Assembly (NCBI GenBank): GCA_032128215.1
Contig: JAQBHA010000021.1
Location: 1 to 49,651 of the forward strand
DNA: 49,651 nucleotides
Reading direction: 5' to 3'
From: CSP1-1 sp032128215
GTDB lineage: Archaea > Thermoproteota > Nitrososphaeria > Nitrososphaerales > Nitrosopumilaceae
A model generated the notes under the pieces. It searched no databases, had not been told where the DNA came from, and saw nothing but the letters and a program-made list of their open reading frames with translations. The translations under genes were made by a program, and so were the position numbers. The stretch's first letter is position 1. Every line of letters starts with the position of its first letter. This document shows, piece by piece, positions 16,129-24,993 of the stretch.

Positions 16129-17097
16129 ATGATACCACTTTCTGGCGACTTATCTCAGGCAAAAGGAGTTGTCAATGAAAAAATTGAATCAAATGCAATT
16201 ACAAGGGGCACATCTACCCTAAAACGTGGATTAGCTCACATGCTAAAAAATGGAGTTGTAATGGATGTTACAACCGTAGAGCAAGCACAAATAGCTGAAG
16301 ATGCAGGTGCAGTATCGGTTATGGTCTTAGATAAACTTCCATCTGATGTTAGAAAAGCAGGAGGAGTTGCTAGAACCGCAAGTGTTAGAATCATCCAAGA
16401 GATTATGGATGCTGTAACTATTCCAGTTATGGCAAAATGTCGTATTGGACATGTTTACGAAGCACGAGTTCTCCAAGAAACAGATGTTGATATGATAGAT
16501 GAATCTGAAGTGTTAACACCAGCAGATGAAAATCATCATATTTGGAAATGGGATTTTACAACACCTTTTGTAAACGGTTCACGTTCATTGGCTGAAGCTC
16601 TTCGTAGAATTGAGGAGGGGGCAGCGATGATTAGAACCAAAGGAGAACCAGGTACAGGTAACGTAGCTGAGGCTGTTCTTCATATAAAAAAACTCAATGA
16701 TGAATTACGAATTATTAAATCAATTTATGATTCAGGTGATAATCAAGAACTAGTAAAAATGGCAAGAGAATTTAGAGTTTCATATGATTTAGTAAATGAA
16801 ACCGCTCGACTTGGAAGATTACCCGTTGTTAATTTTGCAGCAGGGGGAATTTCCACACCTGCCGACGCTGCTTATTTGATGTTGCTTGGATGTGATGGAA
16901 TCTTTGTTGGTTCTGGTGTTTTCAAAGCCAAAGATGCAAAAGAACGTGCACATGCTATAGTTTTAGCTACTACATTCTGGGAAGATCCAGATAAAGTCAA
17001 AGAGGCACAGAAAATGATTGATGAACGTCAATCAATGCTTGGTCTAGATGTAAAGGAATTAGAATTAAGAATGCAAGAACGTGGTAGTACTGCATGA
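16129..17097 (+). CDS. pdxS: Pyridoxal 5'-phosphate synthase subunit PdxS
   Basis: Synthase subunit of the DXP-independent PLP pathway. It combines ribose 5-phosphate, glyceraldehyde 3-phosphate and ammonia from PdxT. The 322 residues form a beta/alpha barrel. Asp46 (VVMDVTTVEQA) and Lys103 (PVMAKCRIGH) correspond to the catalytic Asp24 and Lys81 of Bacillus PdxS. The phosphate loop TKGEPGTGNVAEAV is intact. Its stop overlaps the pdxT start (ATGA), giving a two-gene operon. Confidence 0.97.
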   Translation: MIPLSGDLSQAKGVVNEKIESNAITRGTSTLKRGLAHMLKNGVVMDVTTVEQAQIAEDAGAVSVMVLDKLPSDVRKAGGVARTASVRIIQEIMDAVTIPVMAKCRIGHVYEARVLQETDVDMIDESEVLTPADENHHIWKWDFTTPFVNGSRSLAEALRRIEEGAAMIRTKGEPGTGNVAEAVLHIKKLNDELRIIKSIYDSGDNQELVKMAREFRVSYDLVNETARLGRLPVVNFAAGGISTPADAAYLMLLGCDGIFVGSGVFKAKDAKERAHAIVLATTFWEDPDKVKEAQKMIDERQSMLGLDVKELELRMQERGSTA

Positions 17098-17720
17098 GTG
17101 AAATAAACATTGGAATTTTATCAATTCAAGGAGATGTTGCGGAAAATGTATCTGCAAGTGAGGCCGCATTAAAAGAACTTGGAATAAAAGGTAAAGTTAC
17201 TCAAGTTAAGACTCCTGAACAAATATCTACATTAGATGGATTGATTATTCCTGGCGGTGAGAGTACAGTAATGGGACACCTTTCACTAGTTAATGGGTCG
17301 CTAAAGAAAATAAAAGAAAAAATTGAATCTGGTATGCCTGTTTTTGGAATTTGTGCAGGACTAATTTTACTTTCTAAAAAGGCAAAAGATAGAATCGTTG
17401 GAGACACTGATCAGCCTCTATTGGACTTGCTTGATGTTAAAGTAGAACGTAACTCCTTTGGGAGGCAACGTGATTCATTTGAGGCAGAAGTTTCTCTAGA
17501 ATCAATAAATATATCAAAATTAAATGGAGTTTTCATTCGTGCTCCATCTATTATTTCGGTTGGAAATGAAGTTGAGGTTTTATCTAAATTCAACGAAAAA
17601 ATTGTTGCTGTAAAACAGGGAAATATTCTAGCGACTGCATTTCATCCAGAACTGACTTCTGATATCTCATTGCACAAATATTTTGTAAAAATCTTACAAC
17701 AATCATTGAAAAACCAATAA
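17094..17720 (+). CDS. pdxT: Pyridoxal 5'-phosphate synthase glutaminase PdxT
   Basis: Class I glutamine amidotransferase that supplies ammonia to PdxS. It has 208 residues. IPGGESTVMGHLS is the family signature, the nucleophile is Cys87 in FGICAGL, and the His-Glu pair of the triad is in TAFHPELTSD. It overlaps pdxS by 4 nt, so the two are translationally coupled. Confidence 0.96.
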   Translation: MSEINIGILSIQGDVAENVSASEAALKELGIKGKVTQVKTPEQISTLDGLIIPGGESTVMGHLSLVNGSLKKIKEKIESGMPVFGICAGLILLSKKAKDRIVGDTDQPLLDLLDVKVERNSFGRQRDSFEAEVSLESINISKLNGVFIRAPSIISVGNEVEVLSKFNEKIVAVKQGNILATAFHPELTSDISLHKYFVKILQQSLKNQ

Positions 17721-17792
17721 GCAATTTTTTTCAGTATATTTGGTAGCATTTCTACGCAATGCTTTTTAATAAATAATGGAATGATTGAATAA

Positions 17793-18686
17793 TTGAAACA
17801 AAATAATCTTCATGTTATATTTGTAATATTTGCTATATTTGCAAGTATTTTAGGTTCGAATTTTGGATTTATTGCGTATGCCGACGATTCATCTGAGAAT
17901 GATAAACGTGAAGAAAAAATTAATGAAAAAAAACAAGAACGTGAAGAAAAAATTAATGAAAAAAAACAAGAACGTGAAGAAAAAATTGATGAACAAAAAC
18001 AACTTAAAGATGAACTGAGAGATGAATATAAAATAAAATTAGAGGAAAAGAAAATACAATTTGTTAATTTTGAAAAAGAATTGAAAGAAAAATATAACAT
18101 ATTAAAAAACGAATTTAAAGAAAAATACCAGCAACTTAGAATCTCTAAAATTTCAGATCTTAAGGAAGATACTTCAGATATCATAAAGTCATCTCTATCA
18201 GATGATGAGAAAATTGAATTAGAAATCAAACGCAAAGAGCTTCGATTGTTAGAATATGAATTCCGAGAAAAAATTAAAAATTTAAAATTAGAAGCTAAAG
18301 AACAATTTAATGAACTTAAGCATGAATTAAAAATTCAAGAAGACGATAGAAAGAATAAGATCCGTGATAGAATTAATGAATTAAAAGAAAAATACAAAGA
18401 CCAAATTAGAGAGCATGCTAATCGTGATTCAGATGCCTTGGAAAATTATTCATCAGAGTATGACAGTAAAAAGATAAACGTCTGCCACATTCCATCAGGA
18501 AATTCTGATAATGCTCAGACAATTAACATTTCAGTTAATGCATGGAAATCTCACATGGTTCATGGGGATTCTATTGGTAAATGTGAGGAGTCTGATCAAA
18601 CCGATAACACCGATGAATCAGTAGATAATGAATCTCAAAATATTGAGATTAAACTTGAAGAAGACCTTGGAATCTCACAGCAATAA
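17793..18686 (+). CDS. Secreted coiled-coil protein with C-terminal CHIPSGN/HGD motif
   Basis: A 297-residue protein from a TTG start. A hydrophobic signal sequence (about 8-28) ends near FIAYADD. A long, very charged E/K-rich coiled coil follows (about 35-215), beginning with near-identical 11-residue repeats (REEKINEKKQE). The C-terminus has INVCHIPSGNSDNAQTI and then HMVHGDSIGKCEE. This Cys/His pattern recurs at the ends of many extracellular microbial proteins (CHxPxGN...HGD...C). It is 7 nt before another exported-protein gene, so the two form a cell-surface operon. An extracellular stalk or matrix protein is likely. Confidence 0.8.
   Translation: MKQNNLHVIFVIFAIFASILGSNFGFIAYADDSSENDKREEKINEKKQEREEKINEKKQEREEKIDEQKQLKDELRDEYKIKLEEKKIQFVNFEKELKEKYNILKNEFKEKYQQLRISKISDLKEDTSDIIKSSLSDDEKIELEIKRKELRLLEYEFREKIKNLKLEAKEQFNELKHELKIQEDDRKNKIRDRINELKEKYKDQIREHANRDSDALENYSSEYDSKKINVCHIPSGNSDNAQTINISVNAWKSHMVHGDSIGKCEESDQTDNTDESVDNESQNIEIKLEEDLGISQQ
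17907..18005 (+). repeat. Three tandem 33-bp in-frame coding repeats
   Basis: Units begin at 17907, 17940 and 17973. The first two are identical and the third differs at a few bases near its end. Each unit encodes REEKINEKKQE or a close variant. Identity at the DNA level points to recent slippage expansion of the coiled coil. Confidence 0.9.
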
Positions 18687-18693
18687 AAATTAG

Positions 18694-19272
18694 ATGAGTA
18701 TGATGGGGCATACAACTTCTAACTTGGGAATAAAAATAACCTCTTTAGGAGTATTCTTTTTACTATTTTTGATACCTCAAGTATCCTCACTAGCAGATGC
18801 TGCTTTATTTGAAATAGAAAACCAAAATATTGATTATCAAATAGAAGGTGGAACAGTCACGGATATATCTCTTGATTCTGATTTTATTGAATTAATTGTA
18901 TACATCGATTCTACAGATGATGGACTTCTACAGATCTCATTTCCACGAGTACTCTTAGATGCTAAATTCAATGACGTTGATGATATCTTCTTTGTTATTG
19001 TGGATGGTTTTCAAACAGAACCTGTTGAAATTACTAGCGACATTCATAGTCGCACGCTCATAATTCCTTTCTTTGCAGGTGATACTCAAATTGAAATTAT
19101 TGGAACAACTATTTTAGAAGAAAGTCTGCAAGAATTTATTTCAGAGTCTGAAATTGAAATTCCCAAATGGATTAAAAATAATGCAGGTTGGTGGGCTGAT
19201 GATTTAATTGGAGATTCTGATTTTGTTTCTGGAATTCAATATTTAATTACTGAAGGAATAATGAGTGTATAA
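18694..19272 (+). CDS. Exported protein with thaumarchaeal NAGWW domain
   Basis: A 192-residue protein. An N-terminal hydrophobic segment (about 17-35, GVFFLLFLIPQVSSLADA) serves as signal peptide. The middle is a beta-rich domain. The C-terminal 40 residues carry IPKWIKNNAGWWADD then FVSGIQYLITEGIM, a module recurring in exported thaumarchaeal proteins. It follows the coiled-coil gene closely and is probably its operon partner. Function is unknown; the module is presumably a binding or surface-association repeat. Confidence 0.82.
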   Translation: MSMMGHTTSNLGIKITSLGVFFLLFLIPQVSSLADAALFEIENQNIDYQIEGGTVTDISLDSDFIELIVYIDSTDDGLLQISFPRVLLDAKFNDVDDIFFVIVDGFQTEPVEITSDIHSRTLIIPFFAGDTQIEIIGTTILEESLQEFISESEIEIPKWIKNNAGWWADDLIGDSDFVSGIQYLITEGIMSV

Positions 19273-19274
19273 TC

Positions 19275-21590
19275 TCACTTAAGATTATGCATTGCTATAA
19301 GATCTTTTTTGAAAATTTCAAGACTAGATGGGATTGAAATTTCTATTGAATCCTTTAGTGAAAGACCTTTGTCCTTTTTTTCATTCCAAACTTTAGAATT
19401 AAATTCAATAATTTCCTTAGTATATTTACTCATGTCTTTGGGTGACTCTTTTTTTACTTGTATTTCTTTGTGAATGCTTTCTTTAGAGTAAAGTTTCTGC
19501 CAAAGATGTTCAGTAATTAATGGAGTAATTGGAGCCAATAATTTTAAAATTGTTGATAGCGTTTTGTGTAGTGTAAATATTGCTGCATTTTTTTCATCTT
19601 CAGAAAAACCTATTCCATAGGCACGTGCCTTTACCATTTCAATATACTGTGCTGCAAATAGATTCCATGTAAATTCTCTTACCGCTACAGAAGGAATAAA
19701 AAAATTATACTCTCCATAACCACTTTCACACTCAGTAATAAGTTCATCAAGCTCAGATAATATCCAATCATCTGCTGGGGTTGTTTTACAAGATTCTTGA
19801 ATTGGAAAACTAGATAAAAATCGAGAAACATTCCACAATTTACTTAGAAATTTCCTTGTTGATTCAATTTTTTGTTCAGAGCATCTAAAATCATGCCCAT
19901 GATTTATCTCACTTGCACTCCAAAACCTGAACGTATCTGCTCCAAATTTTTGAATTATTGGAAGAGGATCTAAAGCATTTCCTATACTTTTACTCATCTT
20001 CATTCCTTTTTCATCTAGTCCATATCCCATTATCCAAGCTTCTGACCAAGGTTTTTCTCCTGTAAGCTGTTCACAACGTAATAAAGTGTAGTAAAGCCAT
20101 GTACGTACAATGTCTTTTGCTTGAGGTCTTATAGAAGTTGGATAAGTTTTTTTGAAAAACTCTTCATCTTTTCCAAATTTAGTAATAAAAAGTGGTGAAA
20201 CACTAGAGTCCATCCAAGTATCAAATGTTCTATCTTCCCCTACAAATTCAGAAGCGCTACATTTTGTACATTTGTTTATGGGACATTTGTCCTTCCACGG
20301 CTTGTAATATTTGCCTGGTTCAGGTATGTGTGGTTCTAAACAATCTTTGCAATACCATATTGGAATTTCCGTTCCATAGAATCTTCTTCTAGAAATCGGC
20401 CAATCAATTGCTATAGATTCAAGCCAGTTCATTAGGATTTGTTTATGCATATCAGGATAGAATCTAATTTGATTTCCAAGTTTTTTCATCTTCTCGGTAG
20501 AATCTAATTGTTTTAGATAATACTCTTCCATTGGAATAATTTCAATTGGGTTTTTGCTTCTCTCAGATACTGGAGTTCTGTGGGTAATTTCCTCTATCTT
20601 TTCAACAAATCCCTTTTTTTCCAAATCCTCGATAATTTTTTGTCTAGCTTGTTTTGGTTTGAGACCCACATACTCTCCTGAAACTTCAGTTAACCTTCCA
20701 TCTAATCCAATAGCTACGACTTCGTCTAAATTCAATTCTCTAAATAATGCAACATCATTTTGATCACCATAACTACATACCATAACTGCTCCAGAACCAA
20801 ACTCTTTTTGGGCTGAATGATGTATTCTAATCTCTACTTCGTGATTGAATATTGGTACTGTTGCTTTCTTACCGATTAAATCAGTATATCTCTCATCTTC
20901 TTGATTAACAATAATTGTCTTACATGCACAGAGTAATTCCGGCCTAGTGCTTGCAATAACAATAGTTTTTTGTGATTCTTTAATTTCAAATTTCATATAG
21001 ACGAGTTTTGTGGGTAAATCAAGATAGGTGATTTCAGCATCAGCTATTGTAGTCCCAGAGACCCAATCGTAATTGTTTGGCCTATTTGCACGATAAATCA
21101 GACCACGCTTCCATAATTCAATAAAAGTTGTCTGTGTAAGAGTTCTATATTCCTCAGAATCTGTCCTATAATAATTGGAAAAATCGCCGCTAATTCCTAA
21201 ACTCTTCATTATTTGAATCATTTCAGCTTCTAAGTCATCAAGTGCCTCTCTACAAAGTTCCAAAAATTTTCCCCGTTCTGTTTCTCTCATTCTTATTCCA
21301 TTTTTTTTCTCTGTGTATAGCTCAACTGGTAATCCATTTCTATCAATCCCTATTGGAAAGTAGACATTTTTTCCAGACATTCTAGCAGTACGTGCTATCA
21401 TATCTATTTGTGAATAATGTGATGCAGCACCAATGTGCCAGGGACGCCCAGATGGATAAGGAGGAGGCGTATCGATTGTAAAATTTTTTTCTTGTGGTTT
21501 AAATTGATAAAGACTAGAATCTTCCCACTGTTTTATTATTTCTAATTCTAATTCAGGATTCCAAGCTTTCTCTTGTATTTTTGGTTCCAT
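19275..21590 (-). CDS. valS: Valyl-tRNA synthetase
   Basis: Class I synthetase that charges tRNA-Val. It has 771 residues. Features in order: DTPPPYPSGRPWHIGA (the HIGH region, here HIGA), a CP1 editing domain (TIVIASTRPELLCACK), WPISRRRFYGTEIPIWYC typical of ValRS, zinc-binding-type Cys pairs (CKDC, CTKC), RTWLYYT, and GMKMSKSIGN (KMSKS). The C-terminus has the anticodon-binding domain but little of a coiled-coil arm. The last His of HIGH is Ala, which is unusual. It starts 3 nt after the stop of the PTPS-fusion gene, in the same orientation. Confidence 0.94.
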   Translation of the reverse strand: MEPKIQEKAWNPELELEIIKQWEDSSLYQFKPQEKNFTIDTPPPYPSGRPWHIGAASHYSQIDMIARTARMSGKNVYFPIGIDRNGLPVELYTEKKNGIRMRETERGKFLELCREALDDLEAEMIQIMKSLGISGDFSNYYRTDSEEYRTLTQTTFIELWKRGLIYRANRPNNYDWVSGTTIADAEITYLDLPTKLVYMKFEIKESQKTIVIASTRPELLCACKTIIVNQEDERYTDLIGKKATVPIFNHEVEIRIHHSAQKEFGSGAVMVCSYGDQNDVALFRELNLDEVVAIGLDGRLTEVSGEYVGLKPKQARQKIIEDLEKKGFVEKIEEITHRTPVSERSKNPIEIIPMEEYYLKQLDSTEKMKKLGNQIRFYPDMHKQILMNWLESIAIDWPISRRRFYGTEIPIWYCKDCLEPHIPEPGKYYKPWKDKCPINKCTKCSASEFVGEDRTFDTWMDSSVSPLFITKFGKDEEFFKKTYPTSIRPQAKDIVRTWLYYTLLRCEQLTGEKPWSEAWIMGYGLDEKGMKMSKSIGNALDPLPIIQKFGADTFRFWSASEINHGHDFRCSEQKIESTRKFLSKLWNVSRFLSSFPIQESCKTTPADDWILSELDELITECESGYGEYNFFIPSVAVREFTWNLFAAQYIEMVKARAYGIGFSEDEKNAAIFTLHKTLSTILKLLAPITPLITEHLWQKLYSKESIHKEIQVKKESPKDMSKYTKEIIEFNSKVWNEKKDKGLSLKDSIEISIPSSLEIFKKDLIAMHNLK

Positions 21591-21593
21591 TTC

Positions 21594-22415
21594 CTATGAT
21601 TTTGCTAACTGTGAAATAATATGAGCTCCCTTGTTATATCCTTCGTAAATGTATACTCCGACTGCCTCTACGTTTTTGGGTAATTTGGGAGCAAGAATTT
21701 TGATTATTTCAGTAGAAAGATTTTCCACAGTCGCCTCTCCTTCTAACAAATAGGTTGTATCTTTTGGAAGCTGTAGTTCAAACATACCTTTTGGTCCTTT
21801 AAATGAAATATTATAATGAGACTCATCTTCTTTTTTTAAATATTTTCTGTTTATGAAAAATTTATGATCAAGAAAAGAGATTGCTTCCTTGATAATTTTT
21901 TTTGCATCCCCAAAATCTACTAATAAATTATTTTTCATCTGACCTACTAACTCAACCATTACTGCAGATGTATGACCATGAAGAATTGAACATTTTTCAA
22001 CAAGTGGTAAAATATGTGCATAGTCAAATGCAAATGATGGATCTTCCATGAAGATGGAACCTGTTTGAGGCTCTTTGTCATAAAATACAATTTCTTTTAA
22101 TTCCTTTATTTGCGCAGCATACTTTGGATGACCTACAGCCATAATTTTTATTTCAGGTGACATCTTTTTGATTTTCTTATATTTTTCAAGGTCTTCGTCA
22201 TTATCTATTACTTCAATTAATCCAGCTTTTGTTTTGAAATCAACAAAAACAGTTTTTCCTTCAAGAGTAAATTTGTGATTATATTCATATTCTTGTCCAA
22301 GAAACGAAAGCATTTGTGCTATGGAAAGCTCCGTTCTGGATTTCATCAAGATTCCATTTTTGTCAATATATCTAAAATCAGAATCTAGTATAGTTGGGGA
22401 CGTGGTCATTTGCAA
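21594..22415 (-). CDS. Fusion: PD-(D/E)xK-like domain + 6-pyruvoyl-tetrahydropterin synthase/QueD domain
   Basis: A 273-residue two-domain protein. Residues 1-120 resemble restriction-endonuclease folds: SRTELSIAQML (Glu29), then VFVDFKTK (Asp59) and LIEVIDN (Glu68). The usual ExK Lys is replaced by Ile. Residues 128-270 are a PTPS/QueD domain: FAFDYAHIL (His134), CSILHGH (Cys142, His146, His148) for catalysis and zinc, LLVDFGDAKKII, DHKFF, and ATVENLS. This family acts on dihydroneopterin triphosphate to make pterins or 7-deazaguanine precursors. The gene is followed by valS and preceded by a pterin carbinolamine dehydratase in the same orientation, which supports a pterin role. The N-terminal assignment is the weaker half. 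Confidence 0.82.
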   Translation of the reverse strand: MQMTTSPTILDSDFRYIDKNGILMKSRTELSIAQMLSFLGQEYEYNHKFTLEGKTVFVDFKTKAGLIEVIDNDEDLEKYKKIKKMSPEIKIMAVGHPKYAAQIKELKEIVFYDKEPQTGSIFMEDPSFAFDYAHILPLVEKCSILHGHTSAVMVELVGQMKNNLLVDFGDAKKIIKEAISFLDHKFFINRKYLKKEDESHYNISFKGPKGMFELQLPKDTTYLLEGEATVENLSTEIIKILAPKLPKNVEAVGVYIYEGYNKGAHIISQLAKS

Positions 22416-22452
22416 AAACTGACTTTATTCTGTATATAAAACGTGGTCTTTT

Positions 22453-22737
22453 TTAAATTAATGAATTAAGAGTCTTTGCAAGTTTAATGTCATTTTCTGT
22501 AATCCCTCCAGCATCATGAGTCGTAAGGTCCACAATTAATTTATTGTAAACATTAAACCATTCTGGATGATGATTCATTTTTTCAATATGCATTGCGGCT
22601 CTAGTCATAAAGCCAAATGCTTGATTGAAATCATCAAAATGGAATTCTTTGTGTAATTTATCTTCAATTATTGACCAGCCAGCCATGTCTTTGAGTTCCT
22701 TTTCAATTTCATCACTAGGGATCTTTGTTACTCCCAT
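22453..22737 (-). CDS. Pterin-4a-carbinolamine dehydratase
   Basis: A 94-residue protein of the PCD/DCoH family, which dehydrates 4a-hydroxytetrahydropterins or acts in related pterin recycling. Diagnostic features are MNHHPEWFNVYN (the HHPxW active-site motif) and LTTHDAGGITENDIKLA near the C-terminus. Size is typical. It lies 37 nt before the PTPS-fusion gene on the same strand, giving a likely pterin operon. The physiological substrate in this archaeon is unknown. Confidence 0.95.
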   Translation of the reverse strand: MGVTKIPSDEIEKELKDMAGWSIIEDKLHKEFHFDDFNQAFGFMTRAAMHIEKMNHHPEWFNVYNKLIVDLTTHDAGGITENDIKLAKTLNSLI

Positions 22738-22782
22738 GAAAATGAAACTTCCATGTTACATTAATAGATAACCGTAAGCACT

Positions 22783-23562
22783 TTGTATCCCATCTTTAGA
22801 TTGTATGTATTGGCTAGTACTACAGATATTTTAGAAGAATTACAAAATGCCATCAAAGAAATTTTATTAGAAAAGAAAATCGCAGTTGCATTTTCTGGAG
22901 GTGTAGATAGCACACTTTTAGCAAAAATCTGTAGTGATCTAGGTTATCAAGTAACTCTTCTCACCATTGGTTTTGCAGGATCACATGATATTTTATTTTC
23001 AAAAAAAGTAAATGAAATCATGAAATTGCCTCACAAGATTCTTGAAATTGATCCTAATACATTTCATAAAGTTTCATTAAAAATTAAAGATAAAATAAAT
23101 TCTGATAATTTATCATGGAATGAAAATTGTATTGCATTCTATTATGTTTCAAAACTCGCTAAGAGCCTCGATATAGGTACTGTAATAACTGCAAATGGAA
23201 TCGATGAATTATTTTGTGGATACAATGCATATAGAGATGCCATAAAAGAAGGAAAACAAATAGTACAAAAATTAATGAATTCTAAAATTGAAAATGAATT
23301 AAAGATGATGAAAGCAGTTTCTAAGGTATCATCAGAGTTTGGAGTGAAAATTCTTCAACCATTTTTATCTGAACGTTTCATAATATTTTCTAAAAAAATT
23401 CCTCTAAATTATAAAATCAAAGATTCTAATGATTTGTTACGAAAGCACATAATACGAAAGGTAGCTGCCGACATAGGTGTACCTGAAATATCTGCTAATC
23501 AAAGAAAAAAAGCATTGCAATATGGTTCTTTAATACACAAAAAATTAATCAAATCTAGATAA
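22783..23562 (+). CDS. Asparagine-synthase-like ATP pyrophosphatase
   Basis: A 259-residue N-type ATP pyrophosphatase. The PP-loop is FSGGVDSTLLAK, followed by ITANGIDELFCGYNAYRD, which matches the ATPase domain of asparagine synthetase B-like proteins. The glutaminase domain is absent. The start is uncertain: TTG codons at 22783, 22801 and 22810 are all in frame, and the conserved part begins near the last. It is divergent from the pterin gene and its 3' end overlaps purB by 8 nt convergently. It may amidate or adenylate an unknown substrate. Confidence 0.82.
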   Translation: MYPIFRLYVLASTTDILEELQNAIKEILLEKKIAVAFSGGVDSTLLAKICSDLGYQVTLLTIGFAGSHDILFSKKVNEIMKLPHKILEIDPNTFHKVSLKIKDKINSDNLSWNENCIAFYYVSKLAKSLDIGTVITANGIDELFCGYNAYRDAIKEGKQIVQKLMNSKIENELKMMKAVSKVSSEFGVKILQPFLSERFIIFSKKIPLNYKIKDSNDLLRKHIIRKVAADIGVPEISANQRKKALQYGSLIHKKLIKSR

Positions 23563-24916
23563 ATTTTTTACATGTATTTTGAACTGACTTTGAAACATTA
23601 TTAATTATAGCCGAAGACGAACCAAGATGATTTTCTGGGGTGAAAATCGTTTTGATCTCTTTTTCAGTTATTTGTGAAGATATTGATTTATCATTTCTTA
23701 CTGCATCAATGTATTCAATTCCTTTATCATGTGCATCAAATGCAACCCTTTGAACATCTCTATACGCTTTGAATCGAGGAATCCCTTTTTTGATAAGTTC
23801 TTTTAAAAGAAATTCAGCAAAGATTTGGCCTTTAGTTACGTAAAGATTTTTTGTAATACTATTTGTGTTGATATGTAGATTTTGAATAACGTTGATCATT
23901 GTTTCTATCATCTCATCTAACAAAATTGAACACATGGGAAGAATGAATCTCTCATTTGCTGAATTAGACAAGTCACGTTCGTGCCAATGAGGGATATTTT
24001 CAAATGAGACTTGCACTTGACTACGTAATAATTTTGATAACGATGTAATTCGTTCACTTTTAGTTGGATTTCTTTTTACTGGTACTGCACTACTTCCCAT
24101 CTGACCTTTTTTGAAATGTTCTGCAACTTCTCCAATTTCGGTCCTTTGTAAATTGCGTATTTCAACTGCTATTTTTTCAAGTGTAGAACCTAATAGTGCC
24201 AACTGAAAAACATATTCTGTATACCTTTCTCTTGGAATTATTTGTGTAGCTACTTCTGCTGGATACAACCCAAGTTTTTTTGATACTCTTTTTTGAACAT
24301 CAAGTGCTTGTGAACCCATTAATGATCCCGTTCCCACTACTCCAAGAGTTTTGCAGATCAAAACTCTCTTTTTTATTTCTTCAATTCTTTCAACATGTGT
24401 TGACATTTCAAAAGCCCAGTTTGCAAATTTCAAACCAAAAGAAATAATGCTTGCATGCTGTCCATGTGTTCGACCAACTGCAGGAAGATCTTTGTATTTT
24501 ATGGCCATTTTCACTAAAAGTAAAGCTAGTTTGCCTACTTTTGGTTGAATGATTGCCAAGGCATCTTTCATCTGCATCGAATTGCTTGTATCTACAAGAT
24601 CATTACTTGTCAGTCCATAATGAACCCAAGGCCTTGCTTCTAGTTTACATTTTTCACTTAGTGCTTCAACTAGAGCTGCAGTATCATGATCACTTTTTGC
24701 TTCAAGTTGTTTGATTCGCTTTACTGTAATTTTTCCTGATCTTGAAGCACGTTGAATCTCCTTACCTACTACTTTGGGAATCATCCCAATTTCACTTTGA
24801 GAAACTGCAGTAGCACCCTCAATTTCTAACTGATAATTGATTTTTTTTTGTTCTTTGAATAAAGCAACCATCGCTTCTGTTCCGTAACGACCGCTATCTA
24901 TCGGTAATATTGACAA
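23555..24916 (-). CDS. purB: Adenylosuccinate lyase
   Basis: Cleaves SAICAR and adenylosuccinate in purine synthesis. It has 453 residues of the fumarase/ASL superfamily. Features are LTSNDLVDTSNSMQ, GRTHGQHASIISFGLKFA (catalytic His region) and the signature loop MGSSAVPVKRNPTKSE. Its partner PurA is encoded at 39.5 kb. It is divergent from rtcB. Confidence 0.96.
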   Translation of the reverse strand: MSILPIDSGRYGTEAMVALFKEQKKINYQLEIEGATAVSQSEIGMIPKVVGKEIQRASRSGKITVKRIKQLEAKSDHDTAALVEALSEKCKLEARPWVHYGLTSNDLVDTSNSMQMKDALAIIQPKVGKLALLLVKMAIKYKDLPAVGRTHGQHASIISFGLKFANWAFEMSTHVERIEEIKKRVLICKTLGVVGTGSLMGSQALDVQKRVSKKLGLYPAEVATQIIPRERYTEYVFQLALLGSTLEKIAVEIRNLQRTEIGEVAEHFKKGQMGSSAVPVKRNPTKSERITSLSKLLRSQVQVSFENIPHWHERDLSNSANERFILPMCSILLDEMIETMINVIQNLHINTNSITKNLYVTKGQIFAEFLLKELIKKGIPRFKAYRDVQRVAFDAHDKGIEYIDAVRNDKSISSQITEKEIKTIFTPENHLGSSSAIINNVSKSVQNTCKKFI

Positions 24917-24993
24917 TATTGTATCTTATTTTTTATCGAAAATAAATCTACTTATGATTTAAATTATCTTGGTATGCCCATTTAACGATCTTA

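Noticed and set aside
17907..18005. Tandem repeats considered as a CRISPR array
   Set aside because: Units are contiguous without spacers and stay in the reading frame of a coiled-coil protein.
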